This document shows positions 24,632 to 32,521 of a stretch of DNA of 64,000 bases, one piece after another. The stretch's first letter is position 1; each line of letters starts with the position of its first letter. Source of the DNA: Streptomyces sp. NRRL B-24484 (GTDB lineage Bacteria; Actinomycetota; Actinomycetes; Streptomycetales; Streptomycetaceae); assembly GCF_000717715.1 (NCBI RefSeq), contig NZ_JOAI01000003.1:62001-126000 (forward strand). Direction: 5' to 3'. The notes beneath the pieces are model-generated. The model was given only the letters and a program-made list of their open reading frames with translations. It had not been told where the DNA came from and did not search any database. The translations under genes and the position numbers were made by a program.

Positions 24632-26101
24632 GTGACCTCGTCCTTCCCCGAGAACACCTCCGCCACCCCGCCGCCCGGGTGCCCCGCCCACGGGCTCGGC
24701 CCCGACGGTCTGCGCCGCCTCTACGGCCCCGAGGCCGAGGCCGACCCGGCCGGCCTGTACGAGAAGCTGCGCGCCGAGCACGGCGAGGTGGCCCCCGTCC
24801 TGCTGCACGGCGACATCCCCGCCTGGCTGGTCCTCGGGCACTCCGCGAACCTGGCCGCGATGCGTACACCGTCCCGGTTCTCCCGGGACTCCCGCCGCTG
24901 GACGGCCTTCCAGAACGGACTGGTCACCCCGGAGTCCCCGCTGATGCCGGTGATCGCCTGGCAGCCGCTCTGCGTCTTCGCCGACGGCGAGGAGCACCGG
25001 CGCCTGCGCGGCGCGGTGACGGACGGCCTGAACCGCTTCGACCGGCGCGGCATCCGCCGCTACGTCACGCGCTTCGCCGACCAGCTGATCGAGGAGTTCG
25101 GGCCTTCCGGCCGGGCCGAACTGGTCTCCCAGTTCGCCGAGCACCTGCCGATGCTGGTGATGACGCAGTTGGTCGGCATGCCCGAGGAGTACGGTCCGCG
25201 GCTGGTCGAGGCCGCCCGGGACCTCATGAAGGGCACCGAGACGGCGATCGCCAGCAACGAGTACGTGGTGGAGACGCTGCGCCGGATGATGGAGCGCAAG
25301 AAGGAGTCGCCCGGCGCCGACCTGGTGAGCTGGCTGATGCAGCACGAGGCCGGGCTCACCGACGACGAGGTGATGGAGCACCTGCGGGTGGTGCTGCTCG
25401 CCGCGAACGAGACCACGGTCAACCTGATCGCGGACGGCCTGAAGATGGTGCTCACCGACCGGCGGTTCCGCGCCCACCTCTCCGGCGGCCAGATGACCCT
25501 GCCCGACGCCCTGGACCAGGTGCTGTGGGACTCCCCGCCGATGCTGCTGGTCGCGGGACGCTGGGCCACCGGCGACACCGAACTCGGCGGCCAGCGGATC
25601 AAGGCCGGCGACATGCTCCTGCTCGGCCTCGCCGCCGGCAACGCCGACCCGGCCGTCCGCCCGGACCTGGCGGAGCCGCTCTTCGGCAACCGCTCCCACC
25701 TGGCCTTCGGCAGCGGACCGCACGAGTGCCCGGGCCAGGACATCGGCCGGGCCATCGCGGAGACCGGCATCGACATCCTGCTGACCCGCCTGCCGGACCT
25801 CCGACTCGCCGTCCCCGAGGCCGAGTTGAGCTGGACCTCGGCCTGGATCTCCCGCCACCTGACCGAGCTGCCGGTGAGCTTCTCCCCGCGCACGGCCGAA
25901 CCCGCACCGACGGCCGCACCCGTACCGCCGGTGGTGCCGGCGACACCGACCGTCCCGAGGCCGGCCGCACCAGCCACCCCGGACAACGCGGCCGACGCCG
26001 CCGACCCCGCCGCGGGCCGGATCGCGGAGCCGGTCGCGGCAGCGGTACCGCGCCAGCGGCGCAGCTGGTGGACCACGCTCACGAGCGTCTTCCGGCGCTG
26101 A
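24632..26101 (+). CDS. Cytochrome P450, CYP157-like, lacking ExxR
   Basis: 489 residues, GTG start with GGAG 7 bases upstream. The heme loop FGSGPHECPGQD places the ligand at Cys366, and the I-helix reads LLAANETTVNLI (about 255-266). Where the ExxR motif belongs there is DQVLW (295-299), which corresponds to the EQSLW-type variant known in the conservon-linked CYP157 family. The C-terminal 85 residues are a Pro/Ala linker ending in a basic, aromatic motif (RRSWWTTLTSVFRR), perhaps a membrane or partner contact. It follows cvnD by 313 bases that carry operator-like repeats. The CYP154 partner often found next to CYP157 is absent. Confidence 0.9.
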   Translation: MTSSFPENTSATPPPGCPAHGLGPDGLRRLYGPEAEADPAGLYEKLRAEHGEVAPVLLHGDIPAWLVLGHSANLAAMRTPSRFSRDSRRWTAFQNGLVTPESPLMPVIAWQPLCVFADGEEHRRLRGAVTDGLNRFDRRGIRRYVTRFADQLIEEFGPSGRAELVSQFAEHLPMLVMTQLVGMPEEYGPRLVEAARDLMKGTETAIASNEYVVETLRRMMERKKESPGADLVSWLMQHEAGLTDDEVMEHLRVVLLAANETTVNLIADGLKMVLTDRRFRAHLSGGQMTLPDALDQVLWDSPPMLLVAGRWATGDTELGGQRIKAGDMLLLGLAAGNADPAVRPDLAEPLFGNRSHLAFGSGPHECPGQDIGRAIAETGIDILLTRLPDLRLAVPEAELSWTSAWISRHLTELPVSFSPRTAEPAPTAAPVPPVVPATPTVPRPAAPATPDNAADAADPAAGRIAEPVAAAVPRQRRSWWTTLTSVFRR

Positions 26102-26106
26102 CGGTT

Positions 26107-26162
26107 CCAGGGCTCCAGGGCTCCAGGGCTCCAGGGCTCCAGGGCTCCAGGGCTCCAGGGCT
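26107..26162. repeat. 8-base tandem repeat, seven copies
   Basis: CCAGGGCT repeated seven times without interruption, immediately after the P450 stop codon. A simple-sequence tract of this length is rare in such a genome and could vary by slippage. It does not form a stem. Confidence 0.85.
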
Positions 26163-26220
26163 CCGGCCCGCTCCGGAGACCCATCACCTCCGGCCGGAAT
26201 GCCCGCGGTGCCTACGGCGG

Positions 26221-26634
26221 TCATCGACTGTCGTAGGCCCGGCGGGCCGCTTCCACCGCCGGCAGGGCGCGTTCGACGAAGCGACCGAGGCCGCCGACCA
26301 GGTCGGCGGCCTGCTCGCCGAGCGGGGTGAGGCTGTAGTCGACCCGGGGCGGGATGACGGGGTGGGCCTCGCGGTGCACGAAGCCGTCCCGCTCCAGGGT
26401 CTGGAGGGTCTGCGCCAGCATCTTCTCGCTCACTCCGGCGACCGCGCGGCGCAGCTCGCTGAAGCGGTAGCCGCGCTCGCGCAGGGCGATCAGCACCAGC
26501 ACGCCCCAGCGGCTGGTGACGTGCTCCAGGATCCCGCGGGAGGGGCACATCCGGTCGGTGACGTCACCGGTGGGCGCGGCGGCCGGGGCGGGGACGGCGG
26601 CCGGGGCGGTGTCGATCGAGGTACTCACCTTCAT
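26221..26634 (-). CDS. HxlR-family redox-type transcriptional regulator
   Basis: 137 residues. Winged helix of the HxlR (DUF24) type: ILEHVTSRWGVLVLIAL, FSELRRAVAGVSEKMLAQTLQTLERDGFV, REAHPVIPPRVDYSLTPLGEQ. The single N-terminal cysteine in DRMCPSRG (Cys30) is where redox-sensing members such as QorR and YodB carry theirs. Start at ATG 26634; an upstream in-frame TTG at 26652 would place it inside the operator. Divergent from the quinone-reductase-like gene, which it most likely represses; oxidation by quinones or diamide would release it. Confidence 0.88.
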   Translation of the reverse strand: MKVSTSIDTAPAAVPAPAAAPTGDVTDRMCPSRGILEHVTSRWGVLVLIALRERGYRFSELRRAVAGVSEKMLAQTLQTLERDGFVHREAHPVIPPRVDYSLTPLGEQAADLVGGLGRFVERALPAVEAARRAYDSR

Positions 26635-26637
26635 ATC

Positions 26638-26663
26638 AGTACCGTACTTCAAAGTGGGTACTT
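26638..26663. promoter_or_regulatory. Two palindromes, likely HxlR operators
   Basis: AGTAC-C-GTACT (26638-26648) and AAGT-GGGT-ACTT (26652-26663) lie back to back in an AT-richer region between the divergent genes. GTAC-containing dyads are typical for this regulator family. Confidence 0.6.
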
Positions 26664-26726
26664 TCGAATGGTTAGTGCAGCGCCTACCGTGGTGGTTGAA
26701 GTCGAAACCATCTGAGGGAGCGCATC

Positions 26727-27581
26727 ATGATCGTCGTCACCGGAGCCACCGGACAGCTCGGCCGCCTGGTCGTCGAGGGCCTGCTGGAGCGGATGCCGGC
26801 CGCGGAGCTGGCGGTGGCCGTCCGCTCGCCGGAGAAGGCCGCGGACTGGGCCGCCCGCGGCGTCGAGGTCCGCGAGGCCGACTACGGCCGCCCGGAGACG
26901 CTCGTCGGAGCCTTCCGTGCCGGTGAGACGGTACTGCTGGTGTCCGGCAGCGAGGTCGGCGCCCGGGTGCCGCAGCACACCGCCGTCGTCGAGGCCGCCG
27001 CGGCGGCGGGCGTCGCCCGGCTCGTCTACACGGGCGTCCTCGGCGGCGACGAGGCCACCTTCGACCTCGCCGCCGAACACCGCGCGACCGAGGCCGCGAT
27101 CCTCGCCTCCGGCCTGCCGTACACCTTCCTGCGGAACGGCTGGTACACGGAGAACTACACCGCCGGCGCGGCGGGGGCCGTCGAGCGCGGCGTGGTGCTC
27201 GGCAGCAGCGGCGACGGCCGGCTCGCCACCGCCGCCCGGGCCGACTACGCGGCCGCGGCCGTCGCGGTGCTCACCGGCGAGGGCCACGAGAACCGCGCCT
27301 ACGAACTCAGCGGCGACACCTCCTGGAGCCTCGCCGAGTACGCCGCCGAGCTCGCCTCCCGGTCCGGCCGCCCGGTGGCGTACCACGACGTCGCCCCGGA
27401 GGAGCACCGGGACGCCCTGGTCGGCGCCGGGCTGCCGGACGTCTTCGCGGCGATCCTGGTCGACGTGGACGCGGCCGTCCGCCGCGGCGAGCTGGACCGC
27501 GACCGCGGAGTCCTCTCGGCCCTGATCGGCCGTCCCACCACTCCGCTCGCCGACTCGGTCGAGGCCGCCCTCGGCCGCTGA
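26727..27581 (+). CDS. NmrA-like NAD(P)H quinone oxidoreductase (QorB/Qor2 type)
   Basis: 284 residues. NAD(P)-binding Rossmann fold: MIVVTGATGQLGRLV with the G-x-x-G-x-x-G motif, then AVAVRSPEK, and YTFLRNGWYTENY, a conserved motif of the NmrA/QorB group. Such enzymes reduce quinones with NADPH. Controlled by the divergent HxlR regulator, the same pairing as E. coli ytfG-ytfH and Corynebacterium qor2-qorR. GAGG lies about 10 bases before the ATG. Confidence 0.88.
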   Translation: MIVVTGATGQLGRLVVEGLLERMPAAELAVAVRSPEKAADWAARGVEVREADYGRPETLVGAFRAGETVLLVSGSEVGARVPQHTAVVEAAAAAGVARLVYTGVLGGDEATFDLAAEHRATEAAILASGLPYTFLRNGWYTENYTAGAAGAVERGVVLGSSGDGRLATAARADYAAAAVAVLTGEGHENRAYELSGDTSWSLAEYAAELASRSGRPVAYHDVAPEEHRDALVGAGLPDVFAAILVDVDAAVRRGELDRDRGVLSALIGRPTTPLADSVEAALGR

Positions 27582-27629
27582 CCGCACCGGCCCGTCCGGC
27601 CGTGCGCACCGTGTGCACGAGCGTGGGGC

Positions 27630-27666
27630 ACGGCCCCTCGGACGGGGCCGTAGGGACCTTGGTCCC
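27630..27666. promoter_or_regulatory. Inverted repeat plus DevR/DosR-like box upstream of the universal stress gene
   Basis: First element: ACGGCCCC-TCGGAC-GGGGCCGT (27630-27651), perfect 8-base arms. Second element: GGGACC-TT-GGTCCC (27653-27666), which matches the GGGAC-n4-GTCCC core of the mycobacterial DosR/DevR box and its Streptomyces OsdR equivalent. The pair lies about 100 bases upstream of the start codon. Confidence 0.6.
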
Positions 27667-27764
27667 GTTCCGTCGGCACCGACCGGACCTGGTGACGCAT
27701 CGTCCGGAGCACCGAGGATGGAACTGCGGCGCCGCCGCGCAGGTCACCTCGGAGAGGAATTGCC

Positions 27765-28637
27765 ATGCCCCAGTACGTTCTTGCCGGGATCGACGGTTCG
27801 CCCGAGAGCGCTGCGGCGGCCCGCTGGGCGGCCGGTGAGGCCGTCCGCCGGGAGCTGCCGCTGCGCCTGGTGCACGCGCAGACCTGGCTGGACGACATCC
27901 ACGCCGACGGCGCTCAGCCCACGGACGTCCGCGGGCTGACGCTGCGCATGCTGGCCGACGCCCGCGAGGAGGTCCGCGCCGCGCACCCGGGTCTGGAGGT
28001 CGGCGCGGAGCTGATCGGCGGCGGGGATCCGATCGACGTGCTGGTCGAGGCCGCCGCCGGCGCGGAGCTGCTGGTGGTCGGGTCCCGCGGGCTCGGCGGG
28101 TTCGCCGGGCTGGTGGTGGGCTCGGTGGGCCTCGCTCTCGCCGGCCGGTCCGAGGCGCCGACGGTGCTGGTCCGCCCCGCCGGGACGCAGGACGGGCCGG
28201 CCCCGGAACGGACGGCCGTGGTGGTCGGGGTCGACACCCGCTCGCCCTCCCCCGAGGTGCTCGACTTCGCCTTCGCCGAGGCCGCCCGGCGCGGGGCGGT
28301 GCTGCGTGCGGTGCACGGCTGGACCCCACCGCCGGTGTGGGGCTACGCGGGCGGGGTGGGCCCGCAGTTCGAGGCGGACCAGTTCCGCGCGATCGAGGCG
28401 GAACTGCTGGACGAGGCGCTGACCGGCTGGCGCGCGAAGTACCCCGAGGTCACCGTCGTCCAGGACTGCCGGATCGCGGGCGGGGCCCAGGCCGTCGTCG
28501 ACACCGCCGAGGACGCCGCGCTCGTGGTCGTCGGCCGCCGGCGCCGCCGTCACCGCGTCGGCCTGCACCTCGGCCCGGTCGCCCACGCCGTCCTGCACCA
28601 CGCCGAGGCCCCCGTCGCGGTCGTCCCGCACGACTGA
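27765..28637 (+). CDS. Universal stress protein, two UspA domains
   Basis: 290 residues in two tandem UspA folds (about 1-140 and 148-290). Domain 1 has the ATP motif GSRGLGGFAGLVVGSVG; in domain 2 the same place reads GRRRRRHRVGLHLGPV, which keeps the spacing but is highly basic. Usps of this kind bind ATP and support survival in hypoxia or stationary phase. The DevR-like box upstream supports hypoxic control. GAGAGG precedes the ATG. Confidence 0.9.
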   Translation: MPQYVLAGIDGSPESAAAARWAAGEAVRRELPLRLVHAQTWLDDIHADGAQPTDVRGLTLRMLADAREEVRAAHPGLEVGAELIGGGDPIDVLVEAAAGAELLVVGSRGLGGFAGLVVGSVGLALAGRSEAPTVLVRPAGTQDGPAPERTAVVVGVDTRSPSPEVLDFAFAEAARRGAVLRAVHGWTPPPVWGYAGGVGPQFEADQFRAIEAELLDEALTGWRAKYPEVTVVQDCRIAGGAQAVVDTAEDAALVVVGRRRRRHRVGLHLGPVAHAVLHHAEAPVAVVPHD

Positions 28638-28707
28638 CGGGACAGGGTTCGCAGCGCAGGGCTGCGGGATGGCACGGCCGGCGGCCTCCCCGGGGTTCAA
28701 TGCCGGG

Positions 28708-29427
28708 ATGACGGAGCGGGCGGGGATGTACGACGGCTGGTTCGAGGTCGATCGCGTGCCGGAGCTGTTGGCGCGGGTGGAACGCCGGCACGACCCCGAG
28801 GCGTGGGAGGAGCTGGACCGGCGGCTCGTCCTCGAACACGACCTGGTCTTCCCGGCGGGCTTCGCCGCGCTGCCCCGCCTGGTGCGCCTAGCCCCGCACA
28901 GCGCGGAGGCGCGCGGCCTGGCCGGGCGGATCCTCGCACGGGCCGCGGGGCACCACGGCTGCGACGACCTGCTCGCGGACTGCGCCCCTGTGATCGCCGA
29001 GTTCGGCCGGGTGCTGAACGCGCACCTGCGGTCACGGCCGGCCGACTACCTCGTGGCTTTCCGAGCGCTGCTCGCCGTCGCGGAGGAGTACCACTGGGCG
29101 AACGTTCTCGAGGACTTCACGGACGACATCAAGCACGTGGGCTGTCCGCACTGCGGGGTGACGACGACGATCGCCGTCGGCGGGTTCGGCTGCTACTCCC
29201 AGGTCTGGGACGGGGACGAGGAGTTGCGCCGCGACCTGCGGCCCGCGGCGGCCGGGGAACTCACCGGCACGGGCCGGTGGATGCACCGGCTCGCCGTCCG
29301 CGACGGACAGCAGGAGCTCGCCGACGGCATCGCCCACCTGTTCGGACGTGCGGAATGCCCGGTCTGCGCCTGCCTCTTCACCGTCGCGGACGAGTACGCG
29401 GCCGCCAACCGCCCGGTCGTCCGGTGA
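28708..29427 (+). CDS. Hypothetical protein with a C-terminal zinc-ribbon-like part
   Basis: 239 residues from ATG 28708. The N-terminal two thirds are helical and Leu/Arg-rich (ELLARVERRHDPEAWEELDRRLVLEHD). Residues about 150-235 hold two CxxC pairs, CPHC and CPVC, about 74 residues apart, which could close one zinc site. No family recognised. The last codons run into the 16-base repeats beginning at 29418. Confidence 0.7.
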   Translation: MTERAGMYDGWFEVDRVPELLARVERRHDPEAWEELDRRLVLEHDLVFPAGFAALPRLVRLAPHSAEARGLAGRILARAAGHHGCDDLLADCAPVIAEFGRVLNAHLRSRPADYLVAFRALLAVAEEYHWANVLEDFTDDIKHVGCPHCGVTTTIAVGGFGCYSQVWDGDEELRRDLRPAAAGELTGTGRWMHRLAVRDGQQELADGIAHLFGRAECPVCACLFTVADEYAAANRPVVR

Positions 29428-29481
29428 CTGCGTTGTCCGACAGCTGCGTCGCCCGGTCGCTGCGTCGTCCGGTCGCTGTGC
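29418..29481. repeat. 16-base tandem repeat, four copies
   Basis: Units begin at 29418, 29434, 29450 and 29466, with consensus CGTCCGGTCGCTGCGT. The first unit contains the stop codon of the preceding gene, so the array has grown from its 3' end. Function unknown. Confidence 0.6.
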
Positions 29482-29520
29482 TGCGACGGCGGCAGCTCCG
29501 CCGACGGTTCGGCCGGAGTC

Positions 29521-29544
29521 GGGGACGGCCCCCACGCCGTCCCC
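29521..29544 (+). terminator. Hairpin downstream of the zinc-ribbon gene
   Basis: GGGGACGG (29521-29528) / CCGTCCCC (29537-29544), loop 8 bases, no U-tract. The rest of the stretch up to 29884 shows no gene. Confidence 0.4.
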
Positions 29545-29884
29545 GGCTCCCGTGCGTCGGCCCGGCCCGCCCCCACGGCGGTCCGGGCCGCGTCCGCCCA
29601 CCCCTGGTGCGGACGCGGCCGGGTCGGCGGTCCTGTCGGGCCCGGACGAGGGGCCCGCTCCACTGACGGATCGTCAGGAATGCTTCCCGGTAACTCCACC
29701 GTGCCGCACGCCGCCCGGTCACGCGGAGGGCCGAAGGTCCCGCCGACCGGCCCGCCTGCCGTCCGGCCGCTCGCCGCCCGCTCGCACGCGCGGCCGGCGT
29801 CGCCCCCGGCCACCGGGTCGGGGACCGCCGACCGGCTCGCGGCCGACGGAACGCGACCGGGCAGCGGCCTCCGGGTGACGGAGA

Positions 29885-31069
29885 TCAGGTGAGCAACTGC
29901 TCGATGCGGTCGAGGGCTCCGGGCAGGTCACGCGGGCGCAGTATGCCGGCGCCGGGCGGGTGGCCCGCCCAGCCGGGTCCGGCGGTGAGGACGACCGGAC
30001 GGGTCCGGGAGCCGCGGCCGCCCCAGGCGGTCTCGGCGGCCCGGCGGGCGAGGACGCGGTCGGCGGTGTGCTTGGCCTGGGACCAGACCATCACCGCGGC
30101 CGGTCCCGTCCGGCGAACGGCCTCCAGGAGCGCCTCGGCGGGTACGGCGGCGCCGAACATCCGGTAGGGCAGGCCGCGTTCGGCCAGGCCGGCGGCGACC
30201 GCCTCCAACGGCAGGGTGTGCAGTTCGGCGGGCATGCCGGCGAGCAGGACGGGCGGCCCCGGGCGCGGCGGTGCCGGGCGGTCGGCGACCCGGCGCAGGG
30301 CTGTGGAGACGTGCCAGGAGAGCAGGTGCTCGACCTCGACGTAGCGCTCGCCCTCGCCCGCCCACCGCCGTCCGGCCGCCCGCAGCGCGGGCATCATGAC
30401 CTCCGTCCAGGCGGCCACCGCCCCCATGTCGTCGACCACCTGACGGAGGATCCGGGCGACTTCGACGGTGTCGAGGCGGACGGCGGCCCGGGTGAGGCCG
30501 CGGCACTCGGGGCTCACCGGTCCGGCCACCGGGGCGTTCGCCGTCTCCGTCCGGTCGGAGGCCCCCGCAAGGGGATCGGCAGCCTCCGGCCCGGCACTCC
30601 CCGGGTCGCCCCCACCGAAGGCAGGCCCATCGGGAGCAGCACCACCGGGAGCAGCACCACCGGGAGCAGCACCACCGGGAGCAGCACCGTCCGGACGGAC
30701 AGCACCGTCGGGACGGACAGCATCGGCGTCCGACGGCACGGTCCGGGTGGCACCGAGCGCCTGCCGGGCCGCCTCGCCGGGCGGGACACCGCGGGCGGTC
30801 AGGTGGCACATGGCTTCGAGGACGGCCATGTCCTGCGGGGTCCAGCGGCGGTGGTGGCCCTCCTCGCGCCGGGCGGGTCCGATGCCGTAGCGCCGTTCCC
30901 AGGACCGCACGGTCGTCGGTGACACGCCGAGCCTGCGGGCGACGCCCCCGGTGGTGAGGCTGGCTTCGGCGAGCGCCGTCGCGGCCGGAGAGACCGCAGG
31001 AGCCGCCGCGGCCGCGCCATCCGGTCCGGAGGCAGATGGGGCGGGCGAGGTGGCTGAGGAAGGTCCCAC
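29885..31069 (-). CDS. litR: MerR-type regulator with cobalamin-binding domain (LitR/CarH-like)
   Basis: 394 residues; the GTG at 31069 follows GGAGGAGA with 5-base spacing. Residues about 40-105 are a MerR helix-turn-helix (LTTGGVARRLGVSPTTVRSWERRYGIGP). A Gly/Ala/Pro linker with a fivefold repeat (AAPGG) follows, then the four-helix and Rossmann B12 module: WAGEGERYVEVEH is a variant of the Wx9EH cap motif with one extra residue, and AELHTLP is the ExH lower-ligand motif. Family members bind adenosylcobalamin in the dark and release DNA on illumination. It lies downstream of an ECF sigma gene, as litR and litS are paired in Streptomyces. Carotenoid genes are not in this window. Confidence 0.8.
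   Translation of the reverse strand: MGPSSATSPAPSASGPDGAAAAAPAVSPAATALAEASLTTGGVARRLGVSPTTVRSWERRYGIGPARREEGHHRRWTPQDMAVLEAMCHLTARGVPPGEAARQALGATRTVPSDADAVRPDGAVRPDGAAPGGAAPGGAAPGGAAPDGPAFGGGDPGSAGPEAADPLAGASDRTETANAPVAGPVSPECRGLTRAAVRLDTVEVARILRQVVDDMGAVAAWTEVMMPALRAAGRRWAGEGERYVEVEHLLSWHVSTALRRVADRPAPPRPGPPVLLAGMPAELHTLPLEAVAAGLAERGLPYRMFGAAVPAEALLEAVRRTGPAAVMVWSQAKHTADRVLARRAAETAWGGRGSRTRPVVLTAGPGWAGHPPGAGILRPRDLPGALDRIEQLLT
30631..30690. repeat. 15-base tandem repeat within the LitR-like gene
   Basis: CGGGAGCAGCACCAC starts at 30631, 30646, 30661 and 30676, the fourth copy diverging at its end. It encodes the AAPGG linker between the MerR and cobalamin domains and will vary in copy number among strains. 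Confidence 0.8.
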
Positions 31070-31226
31070 GGGTCTCCTCCTCACGGGCATACGGGCGGGC
31101 GATCGGGCCGGCGGCCCGGCGGCCCGGCGGCTCGGCTCCGCTGCCCGTCCAGCATGGCGAACCTGCACCGGGAGGGGCGCTCGCAGCGGTTGCGCACCGG
31201 AAGGACCGTCTCGGACGGGAGCCGGC

Positions 31227-31844
31227 TCAGTCGTGACCGGCGAGGCCGTTCCGCATCCGGATCAGGCCGTCCCGCATCCGGGTCTTGACGGTGCCGAGCG
31301 GGGCGCCGAGGATCGCGGCGATCTGCGACTGCGAGTACCCGCCGTAGTACGCGAGCGCGAGCGACTGCCGCTGCAGTTCGGTGAGCGCGCCGAGGCAGCG
31401 CCGGACGCGGTCGCGGTCGATGCGGCGTTCCACGGCCTCGGCGACCTCGTCGTACACCGGGGGGCGGGAGGCGGCGGCGACCCGCCGGTCCCGGTCTGCG
31501 GAGGCCTGCGCGGACCGGACGCGGTCGACGGCGCGGCGGTGGGTGATGGTGAGCACCCAGGTCAGCACTTCGCCGCGCTCGGGCCGGTAGCGGGCGGCGG
31601 TGCGCCACACCTCCAGCAGGACCTCCTGGGCAACCTCCTCCGCCTGGGCGCGGTCCCGCAGGACCCGGCGGGCCAGTCCCAGCACCGGGCCGGCCACCGC
31701 CTCGTAGAGGGTGCCGAACGCCCGCTCGTCGCCGTGCGCGATGCGCGGCAGCAGGCCTGCCAGGTCCCGGCCGCAGGTGCCGGGCGGGGCCGGGACACGC
31801 TGGGCGGGGCCTGCGACGACGGGGTGCTCGCGGACGGCTGTCAC
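31227..31844 (-). CDS. ECF RNA polymerase sigma factor
   Basis: 205 residues, GTG start with GGAGGG about 7 bases upstream. Region 2 is LYEAVAGPVLGLARRVLRDRAQAEEVAQEVLLEVWRTAARY with the usual promoter -10 contacts; region 4 is LTELQRQSLALAYYGGYSQSQIAAILGAPLGTVKTRMRDGL. It belongs to the SigK-like group, but no anti-sigma gene follows. Instead the next gene is the LitR-like regulator (157 bases downstream), as for LitS in light-response loci. Light control is inference. Confidence 0.88.
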   Translation of the reverse strand: MTAVREHPVVAGPAQRVPAPPGTCGRDLAGLLPRIAHGDERAFGTLYEAVAGPVLGLARRVLRDRAQAEEVAQEVLLEVWRTAARYRPERGEVLTWVLTITHRRAVDRVRSAQASADRDRRVAAASRPPVYDEVAEAVERRIDRDRVRRCLGALTELQRQSLALAYYGGYSQSQIAAILGAPLGTVKTRMRDGLIRMRNGLAGHD

Positions 31845-31901
31845 GCTGCGACCCTCCCGGTCCGGCCGGTTCACAGGCCAGTCGCAGCGTTCCTGCACCG
31901 T

Positions 31902-31949
31902 TCTCTGCGCCGCGCCCTGGACCGTGCCCTGGACCGTGCCCTGCGCCGT
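31902..31949. repeat. 12-base tandem repeat, four copies
   Basis: GCCCTGGACCGT occurs twice exactly (31914 and 31926) and in diverged form at 31902 and 31938. It lies upstream of the sigma factor, between its start and the next gene. Confidence 0.6.
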
Positions 31950-32011
31950 TCCGGTGCGCCCTCCGGGAAGGGCCCACCGGGACGTCCCCGGGCGGCGGGC
32001 GGGCCTGTGCG

Positions 32012-32419
32012 TCAGTCCGGGAGCAGCAGCCGGGCGACCCGCTCGGCGGTCTTCTCGCCGGCCCGCTGCCTGATCAGCCCCTCCTTGGCCGCGGCGCGCA
32101 GCCGGACGACGGTCGTGTCCTCGGCCTCCCCGGCTGCGAGCAGCACGGTGACCAGGACGGGGTTCATGTTCCACGCGCCGCCGCCGGTCAGCACCCGGAG
32201 CGCGCGGCGCTCCTCGGCGGGGGCGGAGCGGCGCGGTGCGATCCGGCGGCCCTGCATGCCGAGGACGGCGGACACCCTGGTCCGGGCCTCGGCGGTCGGC
32301 ATCGGGAGGTGGAGGGTGATCTCGCGGACGTTCTTCGGCAGCCGTCGGGCGACGAAGCGGGCACCCCGGCCGCCGAGCGAGCCGAGGGCCTCGGCCAGGA
32401 TCTCGTCCTCGTCGTCCAC
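32012..32419 (-). CDS. Hypothetical protein, 135 residues
   Basis: GTG start with GGGGGAG about 7 bases upstream. Acidic N-terminus (MDDEDEILAEALGSLG) and a basic remainder: ARRLPKNVREITLHLPMPTAEARTRVSAVLG, then GGAWNMNPVLVTVLLA, which may be a buried strand. No membrane helix. No family recognised. It lies upstream of the sigma gene on the same strand, with 167 bases between them, so an operon link is uncertain. Confidence 0.6.
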   Translation of the reverse strand: MDDEDEILAEALGSLGGRGARFVARRLPKNVREITLHLPMPTAEARTRVSAVLGMQGRRIAPRRSAPAEERRALRVLTGGGAWNMNPVLVTVLLAAGEAEDTTVVRLRAAAKEGLIRQRAGEKTAERVARLLLPD

Positions 32420-32521
32420 TGCTGCTCCCCCGTCCCGGCGGCTCCCCGCGCCACCGCCTGTCCGGAGGTCAGACTAGCGACCGGGCCACCGGGGGCCGCC
32501 GCACGGCGCTCTGCCGTGCCG

